Positions 16,159 to 24,846 of a stretch of DNA of 64,000 nt are shown piece by piece. Positions within the stretch are counted from its first letter, which is position 1; each line of letters begins with the position of its first letter. A program made the translations under genes and the position numbers. The stretch lies in contig JAEUHI010000049.1 in NCBI GenBank assembly GCA_016795385.1, forward strand, positions 1-64,000, written 5' to 3'. The stretch comes from Verrucomicrobiales bacterium. GTDB lineage: Bacteria; Verrucomicrobiota; Verrucomicrobiia; Verrucomicrobiales; DEV007. The notes beneath the pieces were generated by a model. That model worked only from the letters and a program-made list of their open reading frames with translations, was not told where the DNA came from and searched no databases.

Positions 16159-18162
16159 TCAGGGGACGGAACTGCGTGCTGAGCGGAAGCCGAGGTAATA
16201 CGTCGCGCCCGACGGGGAGTCAAAGTCGCGCAAGGAGGCACGCGAGTAGATCGCTTCGCCGTTCCAACCGCCGCCCCTGAACACACGGAACGAGCCCGTA
16301 GCAGGGCCCCGAGGATCCGTAAATCCTGTCGTGTAGTAGGTTTCCCCATACCAGTCCCAGCACCACTCCAAAACGTTCCCTGCCATCTCCTTAAGGCCAT
16401 AGGTGTTCCCCGCAAAACTTCCCACTGGACTCGTGTAGGGGAAACCGCCCGTGGCGTAGGTCGGGTGGTAGTTGTTGATCGGACTCAGGTCGTAGGCATA
16501 CGAAGTCGATCCGTAATAATTTGCCTCGGTATGACTGATCGTGTCCGAACCGGACGGAAAACGCTTCCCGCTCACTCCACCCCGAGCCGCCTTCTCCCAC
16601 TCCGCCTCCGTCGGCAACCGATACCCGTTCGCCGACCAGTTCACCTCCGGTGCCGTCGTGCCCGTCCGCATCACGTTGCCGCCCACCGTGTAGACCGGCG
16701 TCAGACCGTCCATCTCACTCCGCGCGTTGCACCATTTCACCACATCCCACCAGCTCACCGTCTGGACGGGATGGCTGGCAGCCTTGCCCACACCCGCAGC
16801 AAGATCCGAATACCCGTTCGACACCGCCCAAGTCCTCACCTCGTCCCACAAGGCCTTCGTCGTCTCCGTCTCGGCCAAGTAGAAAGGGCTGACCGTCACC
16901 GTGATCGGCGGCGCGTTGCTGTCCGTGTCCCCGCTTGTTCGTCCCATCACGAAGCTGCCGGCTGGAATGAGAGACATGCCGCTGACGATATGACTGCGAG
17001 CGCTACGGAAACCAGTGCCGTCGAATGCAGATCCGGGTGAAAGACCGCCTCTACGAGCAGCTCGGCAATGGTTCGCAGTGCTTTCCCAAGAACCACCTCT
17101 GCGTATTCGCGTGCCGTCTCCTGCTCCAGGCCCTCTCGGGTCGTTTGCTCCGTCGCTGTAGTATTCAGCATTTCGCCAGTCCCAGCACCACTCGTGTACA
17201 TTCCCAGCCATTCCCTTTAGTCCATATCCATTTGCCGCGAAGCTTCCCGCCGGGCTGGTATTTGGACGACCGCCCGTTGCAAAGCTTGGGTGATCGCCGG
17301 TGGTTCCTGTCTGATAGGATTCACCGCCATCGTTCCGGAAGTTCGCTTCATTATGCGAAATTGTATCGGTTCCCCATGGAAACCGCTTCCCACTTATACC
17401 ACCCCGTGCCGCCTTCTCCCATTCCGCCTCCGTCGGCAAGCGGTAGCCGTTCGCCGACCAGTTCGCCGTGGGCACGCTCGTGCCGGTACGCATTACGTTG
17501 CCCGAGACCAAGTAAACCGGCGTCAATCCTTCTTTCTCGCTCCGGGCGTTGCACCATTTCACCACGTCAAACCAACTAACCGTTTGCACCGGATGATCAG
17601 CCCCCTTCCCAGCACCGGCGGCGAGGCCGGTATACCCGTTATTCAACGCCCAACTTCGCACCTCATCCCACAAGGCCTTCGTCGTCTCCGTCTCGGCCAG
17701 GTAGAAAGCACTCACCGTCACCGTGATCGGCGGAGCATCGCTGTCCGAGTCTCCACTCGTCCGCCCCATCGTGAAACTCCCCCCGGGGATGTAGGCGAAG
17801 CCGGGAACCGCGGTGACTCCATCATCCGCCACCACCCGGAACCGCATCTGGGTGCTGTAGTTCCCCGCCCAGTCGGCCCCCGCATCCCACACGATCGCCT
17901 TGCCCGTCCCCGGTGCCACCCCGGCCCCGATGTGCCCCGTTGCCGAGGTCGCGGGCACCGTCCAGTTCGCGCCCGCGTCGCTGGAGATTTCGAGCGATAC
18001 CGCCACAGTCGGGAAGCCTGGCGCCGCGACGTCGTAGGTGATGTCCACCAGCTTCGTCCCCGTCCGTTGCGCGGCGGTCAGGTTGCTGACGACGGGCGCG
18101 GCGACTGCGGGAAGGGCGAGGGATCCGGCGATCCAGAACAGGGCGAAGGAGGAGAGCTTCAT
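16159..18162 (-). CDS. Secreted tandem SUMF1/FGE-like domain protein
   Basis: A 667-aa exported protein with a signal peptide (MKLSSFALFWIAGSLALPAVA). A beta domain (about residues 23-118) resembles those preceding SUMF1 domains in Verrucomicrobia. Two SUMF1/formylglycine-generating-enzyme-like domains follow (about 120-370 and 395-667). Each opens with PGGSFTMGRTSGD or PAGSFVMGRTSGD, and each has YRLPTEAEWEKAARGG and a closing GFRSARS. The copies are very similar at both protein and DNA level, so this is a recent internal duplication. True FGEs need a pair of active-site cysteines; the first copy keeps one Cys (ANHCRAARR) and the second has none there (YSRASLR), so catalysis of sulfatase maturation is unlikely. 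A lectin-like or binding role is possible. Start at 18162 for the signal peptide. Confidence 0.87.
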   Translation of the reverse strand: MKLSSFALFWIAGSLALPAVAAPVVSNLTAAQRTGTKLVDITYDVAAPGFPTVAVSLEISSDAGANWTVPATSATGHIGAGVAPGTGKAIVWDAGADWAGNYSTQMRFRVVADDGVTAVPGFAYIPGGSFTMGRTSGDSDSDAPPITVTVSAFYLAETETTKALWDEVRSWALNNGYTGLAAGAGKGADHPVQTVSWFDVVKWCNARSEKEGLTPVYLVSGNVMRTGTSVPTANWSANGYRLPTEAEWEKAARGGISGKRFPWGTDTISHNEANFRNDGGESYQTGTTGDHPSFATGGRPNTSPAGSFAANGYGLKGMAGNVHEWCWDWRNAEYYSDGANDPRGPGAGDGTRIRRGGSWESTANHCRAARRGGLSPGSAFDGTGFRSARSHIVSGMSLIPAGSFVMGRTSGDTDSNAPPITVTVSPFYLAETETTKALWDEVRTWAVSNGYSDLAAGVGKAASHPVQTVSWWDVVKWCNARSEMDGLTPVYTVGGNVMRTGTTAPEVNWSANGYRLPTEAEWEKAARGGVSGKRFPSGSDTISHTEANYYGSTSYAYDLSPINNYHPTYATGGFPYTSPVGSFAGNTYGLKEMAGNVLEWCWDWYGETYYTTGFTDPRGPATGSFRVFRGGGWNGEAIYSRASLRDFDSPSGATYYLGFRSARSSVP

Positions 18163-18483
18163 GCGAAAAGTCGGGACACGCGGCCGCGTTCGAATTGGAA
18201 TACACCAAATCGCGAAATCCATCAATTCAATACTTCGCGGGATTCACTATGCATACCCATGAGGTTCCGATCCCATCGGGGACGGAAACGGTTCCCATCG
18301 ATGAATTCGCTCTTTCCCGGCGTTTGTTACCACCGCGAACGCGCGAGCGGGATCTTGTGTTAAACCCTCATGCCACGGATTTCGGAATCGGAATCCGCGA
18401 TAGCGCCGCCATGCCTCTCCCTGGGATCGGATCGCCGTGATCCATCCCGCCGACTCTCCGTGAGCCCCCCCCACCCCTCACGC
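18163..18483. other. Intergenic region upstream of the FGE-like gene
   Basis: No gene, repeat or RNA is recognisable in these 321 bases. The part next to the FGE-like start (18180-18250) is AT-rich and probably holds its promoter, but no clear -35/-10 pair could be fixed. The remainder lies after the stop of the TPM gene and contains no evident terminator. Confidence 0.4.
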
Positions 18484-19713
18484 TCAAGACGCCCCCTCGT
18501 TCAACTCGAACGACATCCCCACGAACCCACCACCGCTGAACTCTCCGCCGAGACGGCGGGGCAGGCGGAATTCGGGGAAGAGGAGCGGCTCGCCCGAGAG
18601 GCTTTCACGTCCGCGCCACCACATCACGATCCAGCCGATCAGGCCGATCATGGCGAGTCCACCGAGGATGACGACGAAGGTCAGGACGAAGGAGAGCATC
18701 TTGCTCGTCTCGTCGATGAAGATGCCGGGGGCATATTCGCGAAGGAGTTCGGGCGCATCTTCCGAGGCCATCATCTCGTGCACCGACGAGGCGGCGACGA
18801 GCGACTGGTGATCGGGATTTTCCTTCTCCATGAGACGGCTCAGCCAGTAGAGCTGGATGCTCAGCTCGATCGCCATTTTCTCGACCTGGTCGGGAGCGAG
18901 GTCAGCCACGGCCCCTTCGCGGAGGCAGTTCTGGAGAATGCGGTCGAAGACCGACTTCGGCAGCGAGTTGCGCACCTCGTCGTTGAAGACCATCTCAGTC
19001 AGCTCGGGCTTCTCCCGGTAGTAGAGCATGAGCACGGTCGGCTCCTCCGAGAACCACTTCTTGTGCAGCGCCTGGAGATCGACGCCCTCGGGCACCTTCT
19101 GATTGTCGCCGACGACCATCACATAGATGCGGAATTTCGACTCGTCCGCGTGGAACTCGAGGAAACGCATGATGTCATTCGACTTCTGCTCGGTGAGAAG
19201 CCGCTGGGGATCGACGAGGTATTCGACGGGGGCGTGCGCGAAATAGAGGTCGGCGAGATCGCCCTCGAGCGGCGGCAGGGGCTCGTAGGCCTCGACCTCG
19301 ACGACTTCCTCGGGAATGTCGAAGGTGCCATCGGGATTCTCCTTCACGCGTTGCAGCGAGGGATCGGACGCTCCGGGCTCGCCGGCCGGGCCGAAGAACT
19401 GGGGCGGGCCGGCGGTCTCTCCCGGAGCCGTGGCCGCGGCGACGCTGGCGCCGGGCAAGGGACGACCCGGCGCGGGAGGCCCCACCAGTTCGATGCCCGC
19501 GGCGGCGAGGACGTCGGCCACCGCGGAAGAGCCCGGCTCGGCGGCTGCGGCGGTGGCGTCGGGGATGAGACTTTTCGGCCACAATCCCCCGCCGAGGTAA
19601 TAGGCGCCCGACTCTTCCGCCGATTCCCATTGCGGCAGGTCGATCCCGGCCGCCCACGACGAACCGGTCGGCATGGCCACGGCAAGGGTGAGGGCGGCGA
19701 TTCGTTTCATCAA
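18484..19713 (-). CDS. Exported TPM-domain-like membrane protein
   Basis: A 409-aa protein with an N-terminal signal (MMKRIAALTLAVAMPTGSSWAA), an Ala/Pro-rich linker, and a TPM-like domain from about residue 160 (VEYLVDPQRLLTEQKSNDIM to WLSRLM). One transmembrane helix follows (SFVLTFVVILGGLAMIGLIG WIV, about residues 350-372), then a short tail ending GGGFVGMSFELNEGAS. Glycine-rich tails after a TM helix are typical of TPM proteins; some TPM domains have phosphatase or photosystem-repair roles, but nothing specific can be assigned here. It lies 42 bases after a cytoplasmic TPM gene, so the two are probably one operon. A relic of a second copy is at 14200. Confidence 0.72.
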   Translation of the reverse strand: MMKRIAALTLAVAMPTGSSWAAGIDLPQWESAEESGAYYLGGGLWPKSLIPDATAAAAEPGSSAVADVLAAAGIELVGPPAPGRPLPGASVAAATAPGETAGPPQFFGPAGEPGASDPSLQRVKENPDGTFDIPEEVVEVEAYEPLPPLEGDLADLYFAHAPVEYLVDPQRLLTEQKSNDIMRFLEFHADESKFRIYVMVVGDNQKVPEGVDLQALHKKWFSEEPTVLMLYYREKPELTEMVFNDEVRNSLPKSVFDRILQNCLREGAVADLAPDQVEKMAIELSIQLYWLSRLMEKENPDHQSLVAASSVHEMMASEDAPELLREYAPGIFIDETSKMLSFVLTFVVILGGLAMIGLIGWIVMWWRGRESLSGEPLLFPEFRLPRRLGGEFSGGGFVGMSFELNEGAS

Positions 19714-19755
19714 AACCGGAAGGATTTTGTCGGAGGGAGGTTGATTACGGCGGAC

Positions 19756-20436
19756 TCACGCCGTCTTCCGATGCTCCCCCAGGCGCTCGTCGGGCGAGGG
19801 AGGATTTTTCAAAAACTGGTTCGGACTGAGGTGCGGCGGAAGATCGAGGACGTTTTTGTATTGCCCGGTCAGGGTCGCGTGGATCTGCTCGCGGGTGAGC
19901 TTGCGGAGCTTGCGCCCCTGTTTGTCGAGGACCTTGCCGAGCTTCAGGAAGATCCGCTCGATCGCCTCGCCATACTCGGCGTTGATCAGATTCGGGCGGG
20001 CGGCGTTCAGGGCACGGTAGGCGTCCTCCTCCGTGATGAGGGTCTCGGCGAAATACCCCATCGAAATGCCGATCTGCTTGGTATTCAGATCCATCACGAC
20101 GAGGATGCCGTTTTCGTTCGGCCTCGCGAATTCAGCACCCCGGACCTGTCCGTGATTGAGCAGCCAGAAACCGAGCTCGCTGATCTTCAGGTTTCCCGGC
20201 AGGGTGCCCAGGTAGGCGCAGAACAGCATCTGTGGAAATTTCGCCTCGAGGAAATCGAGGGTTTCGGCGAGTTCGTCGCGCTCCTGCTTGCGCAGGCAAT
20301 GGGCCGCATCATGCACGCGGTTGAGCATCACCTGGTTCGCGCCGCAAGTGATGGCCGCCTCGACCTCACTGTAGCCGCACGAGTAACAACTCGCGGCTTC
20401 GTGATCCACGGGGCGCTGACAGCGGGGACACTTCAT
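19756..20436 (-). CDS. Zinc-ribbon plus TPM-domain protein
   Basis: A 226-aa cytoplasmic protein. The zinc ribbon is obvious: CPRC (residues 3-6) and CYSC (17-20). A TPM-like domain follows (VMLNRVHDAAHCLRKQERDEL to FAETLITEEDAYRALNAARP). The C-terminus is Pro/Lys-rich. There is no signal peptide or TM segment, so this partner works inside the cell while the downstream TPM protein is exported and anchored. A sigma-70-like promoter is visible 58 bases upstream (20494-20522), making this the first gene of the TPM operon. Function unknown. Confidence 0.75.
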   Translation of the reverse strand: MKCPRCQRPVDHEAASCYSCGYSEVEAAITCGANQVMLNRVHDAAHCLRKQERDELAETLDFLEAKFPQMLFCAYLGTLPGNLKISELGFWLLNHGQVRGAEFARPNENGILVVMDLNTKQIGISMGYFAETLITEEDAYRALNAARPNLINAEYGEAIERIFLKLGKVLDKQGRKLRKLTREQIHATLTGQYKNVLDLPPHLSPNQFLKNPPSPDERLGEHRKTA

Positions 20437-20493
20437 GTGGTAAGGTAGAATGAGCGGCGAATTCCGAACTTTGCCGAAATTATTAGATTTTCA

Positions 20494-20522
20494 AGACTAT
20501 AAAGAATTCTTAGAGAAGTCAA
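20494..20522 (-). promoter_or_regulatory. Sigma-70-like promoter of the TPM operon
   Basis: On the minus strand a -35 TTGACT (20522-20517) is followed after 17 bases by a -10 TAGTCT (20499-20494). The spacer contains the perfect palindrome AAGAATTCTT (20502-20511), which could be an operator. The surrounding DNA is the AT-richest stretch of this part of the window. The downstream gene starts 58 bases away. Confidence 0.45.
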
Positions 20523-20676
20523 GTCCGAGGCGGGATCGGGTGAAGAAAATGTCAAATTTGCGAGAACGCGGCAAGAGAAAGGAAGGGAGGGGCATTTAAT
20601 AGCGTTCAGGACCTTTTAATCGGGGTCAGTGCCCCCGGAACGGAGGTTCCCGGAACGGAAGACCCTTGGCCCTCCC

Positions 20677-20695
20677 CCGGCCTCACTGAGGCCGG
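20677..20695. repeat. CCGGCCTC palindrome overlapping the photolyase stop codon
   Basis: Arms CCGGCCTC and GAGGCCGG face each other over a three-base ACT loop, followed by CTACA. The same element is at 43305-43323, also flanked by the GTAGCC sequence. The stop codon of the photolyase-related gene (20683-20685) lies inside it, so the last residues of that protein are encoded by repeat DNA. Confidence 0.7.
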
Positions 20696-22194
20696 CTACA
20701 AGAGATCGAACACAAAAACGCCGCTGTGCTCCGCAAATGCCCTTCGCGCTTCTTCGGATCCATCTTCTCGAGCGTTTTCACCATCATTCCCAGACGATGC
20801 TGGCTGCGGAAGAACTCGACATGGCGGTCGATGAAACTCCAGAAGAGCCCGTCCCAGATCGCTTCCCAAGGTCCGCTCGCATAATCCGACATCTTGCGGA
20901 GATAATTCGACCCCGAGAAATAGGGCTTCGTCGTGAAAATGCCGCCATCGGCAAATTGGCTCATCCCAAAGACATTCGGCACCATCACCCAATCGTAGGC
21001 GTCGATGAAGAGCTCCATGAACCAGTCGTTCACCTGCACCGGATCGATTCCACAGAGCATGGTGAAGTTTCCCAACACCATGAGCCGTTCGATGTGGTGG
21101 GCGTAACCCGTCTCGAGCACCCGGCCCACGACGAGGTCGATTGGAGCGACTCCTGTCTTCGCCGTCCAGAAGCCCGGCGGCAGGTCACGATGGTGACCGA
21201 AGAAATTCGAGGTCCGCATCTCGACCCCGTGACGCCGGTACATCTGATACATGAACTCGCGCCAACCCACGATCTGCCGCACGAAGCCCTCGAGCGAGGC
21301 GATCGGCACCTCGTTCTCCGAAGCGAACTCCAGCGTGCGCCCGATGACCTGGGCCGGAGTGAGCAGGCCGATATTCAGCATCGGCGTGAGGACGCTGTGA
21401 AACAGGACCCGCTCGCGCTCCGAGAGGGCATCCTCCCACGGACCAAATCCCGCGAGACGCCATTCGAGAAACGCATCGAGCCAAGCCGCCGCGTCCTCAT
21501 GAGTCACCGGATAAACAAAAGGCCCGATGCTGCCCGGGTAATCGGCGAACCGCGCCCCGACATACTCCGCCGCCTCGGCCACCTCCGCGCGCCGCGGGGC
21601 ACGCGGCTCGGCCGGCACAATCAAGCCCTTCTTCGGCATGCCCTTCCGGTTCTCGTCGTCGTAGCTCCAGCGTCCCCCGAGGGGTCCGCCTTGTTCGTCG
21701 AGAAGCAACTCCATGCGTTTCCGCTGCGCCTCGTAGAAGGCGGCCATGAAGGGCTTTTTCCGTGAATCAAAATGACGATCCGCCCAATCGAACGGAGTCA
21801 GGAACATCGGCGTATCGACCAGCTCCAGCTTCACCCCGTTCGCCGAAGCAAAACGACGCAGACGCTTCCCGAGCAGAAAATCGCAGGGCTCGGAGGTGAC
21901 GATCGTCGAAAATCCCCGCGTGCGATGTTGTTTTGTCAGGACATCCCCGGTCGTCGCGGCGCGATCATATTCGAGATAGATCACCTCGTGACCTTGCTCC
22001 CTGAGCCGATTCGCATAAGCCTTCATCGAGGCCCGGTGCAAAAGGATCTTCTGCCGGTGGAAGCGCCCCGGCGCCGCGTGCGGATCGCCGAAAAAGAGCG
22101 TGTCCTCAATGAGGAGTACGCGTCTCCCCTTTGCCAGCGCGGGATGATCCGCAAACAACTGGTGCGGGAAGACAACGGAGATCGAATCGCTCAT
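20683..22194 (-). CDS. Cryptochrome/photolyase-related protein (PhrB/CryB-like)
   Basis: A 503-aa flavoprotein of the prokaryotic (6-4)-photolyase/cryptochrome branch. It begins SISVVFPHQLFADHPAL and carries the family's ILLHRASMKAYANRL, WREFMYQMYRRHG and WVMVPNVFGMSQFADGG segments. FAD binding and light-driven DNA repair are expected from the family. PhrB-type enzymes bind a 4Fe-4S cluster through four cysteines. Here only one seems present (LCGIDP); the region normally holding a CxxC and a later Cys reads SDYASGPWEAIWDGLFW. The C-terminus, SCSRPQ-stop, is encoded by a palindromic repeat, so the tail has been changed by repeat insertion. The SDR gene upstream is separated by only three bases, indicating an operon. 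Confidence 0.85.
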   Translation of the reverse strand: MSDSISVVFPHQLFADHPALAKGRRVLLIEDTLFFGDPHAAPGRFHRQKILLHRASMKAYANRLREQGHEVIYLEYDRAATTGDVLTKQHRTRGFSTIVTSEPCDFLLGKRLRRFASANGVKLELVDTPMFLTPFDWADRHFDSRKKPFMAAFYEAQRKRMELLLDEQGGPLGGRWSYDDENRKGMPKKGLIVPAEPRAPRRAEVAEAAEYVGARFADYPGSIGPFVYPVTHEDAAAWLDAFLEWRLAGFGPWEDALSERERVLFHSVLTPMLNIGLLTPAQVIGRTLEFASENEVPIASLEGFVRQIVGWREFMYQMYRRHGVEMRTSNFFGHHRDLPPGFWTAKTGVAPIDLVVGRVLETGYAHHIERLMVLGNFTMLCGIDPVQVNDWFMELFIDAYDWVMVPNVFGMSQFADGGIFTTKPYFSGSNYLRKMSDYASGPWEAIWDGLFWSFIDRHVEFFRSQHRLGMMVKTLEKMDPKKREGHLRSTAAFLCSISCSRPQ

Positions 22195-22197
22195 CCC

Positions 22198-22899
22198 TCA
22201 GAGCAGTTTCACCGAAGAGAGCCCGCCATCCATCTGGATGACCTGTCCCGTGAGGAAACCCGAATCAGGTCCCAGCAGAAATCCCGCCGCCTTCGCCACC
22301 TCCGCCGCATCGCCGACCCGCTTCAAAGGATGGCGTTCGGCCGAGGCCCGGCGCTTTTCCTCCGACGAGAGCAGCGCGGCCGCGAGCGGCGTATCGGTCA
22401 GGGACAGGGCGAGACAATTCACGCGGATTTTCGGCGCGAACTCCGCGGCAAGGGTGCGACAGAGCCCCTCCAGTGCTCCCTTCGCCGAGGCAATTCCGGC
22501 GTGATAGGGTAGACCGATTCCCGCCGCGACGGTGGAGAAAAGCACGATCGCAGCCGCCGGCGCGGCCTTCAAGGCGGGATGGGCGAGACGGATCGCCCGC
22601 ACCGCTCCGAGGAAATTCACCTCCAGCTCCTCCTGGAAATCCTCGTCGCTGAGCCGGCCGAAGGGTTTGAGCTGGATCGTGCCCGGACAATACACGAAGC
22701 CATCGAGCCGCTCGGGAAGTTCGAGCATCGCTCCCCGGTCCGTCACGTCATACCGCTGCCAGGAGACACCCGCGAGTCCGGCGAGGTCCCCTTCCGAGCG
22801 CGAGGCGGCGTAGACGCGATCGCCCGCGGCCGAGAGCTGCTTCACGATCTCGAGGCCCACGCCCGAACTGCCGCCGATCACGAGTAAATTCCGTTCCAT
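22198..22899 (-). CDS. SDR-family oxidoreductase, photolyase partner
   Basis: A short-chain dehydrogenase of 233 aa with a Rossmann glycine motif GGSSGVGLEIV (residues 9-19), an NxxG-like VNFLGAVRA segment and the C-terminal GxxxTGQVIQMDGG signature. The catalytic Tyr-x-x-x-Lys is not in place: the lysine is in GIASAKGAL, preceded four residues earlier by Ile; the nearest Tyr (LPYHAG) is eight residues before. From memory, related SDRs next to photolyase-like genes lack it too, so it is probably a family trait and not damage. The gene is first in a two-gene operon with the photolyase-related gene. Substrate unknown. Confidence 0.87.
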   Translation of the reverse strand: MERNLLVIGGSSGVGLEIVKQLSAAGDRVYAASRSEGDLAGLAGVSWQRYDVTDRGAMLELPERLDGFVYCPGTIQLKPFGRLSDEDFQEELEVNFLGAVRAIRLAHPALKAAPAAAIVLFSTVAAGIGLPYHAGIASAKGALEGLCRTLAAEFAPKIRVNCLALSLTDTPLAAALLSSEEKRRASAERHPLKRVGDAAEVAKAAGFLLGPDSGFLTGQVIQMDGGLSSVKLL

Positions 22900-23192
22900 G
22901 TCCGCAGCTTACGGCTGCGGAGTGCTTTCGGAGTCGGTCATTAGGAGCATCCCGGCATTACCGGAGGCGATCTTGCGATGGAAAAAAAAATCGAGTTTGC
23001 GTTCACCACCACGGCGAAGACGCCCTCTCATCTTGACTTCTTTCAGATGGGAAAGAACCTTCATTTCGGAGAATCGACTTCTCCGGTGGCATCCACCGAA
23101 CCGATGCGGGCCCTCCGAACCGGACCCGGAAAAAATCAGAATCTTGGAGGCTGGTGGCCCGTCTCCCTTTTCGCAATCGTCTCCTCCCAGGA

Positions 23193-24623
23193 ATGAAAAC
23201 GATCCTTTTCCTCTTCACGGCCCTCCTCGCGGCTCCCATCGCCACTCACGCGGGAGTCCAATACTCCGTGGTTGCCAACATGGCGGAGGCCGATGCGAAG
23301 TTCCCCCGCGGTCCATGGACCTTTTTTGGAGGACAATTCTACGGAGCCTCCCAAATGGGAGGCAACAACACGCATGGAACCATCTACCGCTTCGATCCGA
23401 ACGCGGGATCGGTCACCCTGCTTCACACGTTTACGGGCGGCAATCAAGGGACCGGAACCAGCAATGGGATCATCCGCGCGAGCAACGGATTCCTCTACGG
23501 GGTGAACTACGGGGGCAGCAACGGGGCCGGCACCCTCTTCCGGATCGATTCCGCGGGGAACAATTTCTCGACGGTCTATTCGTTCTTCACCTTGAGCGGC
23601 GGAAATGCCAACGCCGCCCCCATCGAAGGCAACGACGGGAAGCTCTACGGGGTGACGAGCACCGGGGGCTTCTTTTCCAATGGTGGAATTTTCCGGATCG
23701 ACCCTGACGGGTCGAATCACCAACTCCTCCGGGCCTTCTCCGGAACCGCGGGCATCACCCCGGGACGTGGAGGCTCCTCCGGAGGCATCATCGAGGCGCC
23801 CGATGGTCTGATCTACGGAACCACCAATTCCGGAGGAGTCGCCGACAAGGGGGTGGTCTACCAGTTCGACAAGAGCGCTTCGCCCTACCCTTACACGGTG
23901 CTGCATGAGTTCACCAACACCAGCATCCGGTCACCCTCAAACACTCCCCTTCTTGCGAGCGACGACTTGCTTTACGGAGCCGCGACCGAAGGAGGCCGGG
24001 GAGGCCAAGGCGGGATCTACCGGATCGCCCGGAACGGCACTGGATTTCAAGTGCTGCATGAGTTCGACGACAACCTTGACGGATACGGTGCCTATTCCGC
24101 CTTCATCGAAGGCAGCGACGGTTACGTCTACGGAGTCGCCTTTTTCAGTTCGAATAATTTCGGCAGCGTGTTCCGCTTTCGAAAAGACGGTGGTTCGTTC
24201 GCCGTGCTGCATCGGTTTGCGGGTTCCCCCGCAGACGGAGCACAACCCGACTCACCTCTGATCGAGACCGCTCCCGGCGTCTTCTACGGGACGACCAATT
24301 CCTCTGGCGCGAATCTTTTCGGGACCATCTTCCGACTCGAAACCACCTTGGAACCGCCAACGCTCGAGGTTACCGGTCGCAAATCGGTCAAGTTCCGTGG
24401 AAACCGCCTCGTGCTGCGTGGAACCGCCCTCGACGATCTAGAGGTCAACCGCGTCGAATACCTCGGCACCAAAAGGATCAAGGAGGCCGTCGGCACAAAC
24501 GTGTGGACGGCGCGGGTCCGCGTGAAGAAGACGCAGTCCCGCGTGCGAGTTACTTTGCGCGCCGTCGACAACGACGGACTCCTGTCGCCGCCAACGGTCA
24601 TCCGGGGGAAACGAGCCTCGTGA
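23193..24623 (+). CDS. Secreted GloVer tandem-repeat protein
   Basis: A 476-aa exported protein with signal MKTILFLFTALLAAPIATHA. It contains about seven repeats of the choice-of-anchor tandem type known as GloVer (TIGR03803), recognisable by GTIYRFDPNAGSVTLLHTF, GTLFRIDSAGNNFSTVYSF and GVVYQFDKSASPYPYTVLHEF. These form a beta-propeller-like structure. The final ~85 residues form an Ig-like domain, PTLEVTGRKSVKFRGNRLV onward, ending in a basic tail RGKRAS. The same C-terminal domain ends the delta-60 protein at 49373. It is probably an outer-surface or matrix protein; no catalytic role is visible. The start at 23193 gives a normal signal peptide. Confidence 0.9.
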   Translation: MKTILFLFTALLAAPIATHAGVQYSVVANMAEADAKFPRGPWTFFGGQFYGASQMGGNNTHGTIYRFDPNAGSVTLLHTFTGGNQGTGTSNGIIRASNGFLYGVNYGGSNGAGTLFRIDSAGNNFSTVYSFFTLSGGNANAAPIEGNDGKLYGVTSTGGFFSNGGIFRIDPDGSNHQLLRAFSGTAGITPGRGGSSGGIIEAPDGLIYGTTNSGGVADKGVVYQFDKSASPYPYTVLHEFTNTSIRSPSNTPLLASDDLLYGAATEGGRGGQGGIYRIARNGTGFQVLHEFDDNLDGYGAYSAFIEGSDGYVYGVAFFSSNNFGSVFRFRKDGGSFAVLHRFAGSPADGAQPDSPLIETAPGVFYGTTNSSGANLFGTIFRLETTLEPPTLEVTGRKSVKFRGNRLVLRGTALDDLEVNRVEYLGTKRIKEAVGTNVWTARVRVKKTQSRVRVTLRAVDNDGLLSPPTVIRGKRAS

Positions 24624-24846
24624 GCGACTCGATCGCTCGATACGGCGAAGTTCGACGGCAAGGCGATCACACGGTTTCCGCTTCGCCTCCAGCAGCGCCG
24701 CGTTTTTTGCGGCCTCCCCGCGAACGATCGAGAAGCCGGCGCTTCACCTACGGAGCGAGAGCGGAAGCGTGACTCGGTCCCTCGCTTGTCGTGCCAACGC
24801 CTCCGTTTCCCTTGGACATCATACAGGCACCCGCCAAAGTTCCGCC

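Noticed and set aside
18370..20448. 692-codon plus-strand frame across the TPM genes
   Set aside because: The minus-strand genes have a signal peptide, a zinc ribbon and a promoter; the plus frame has none.
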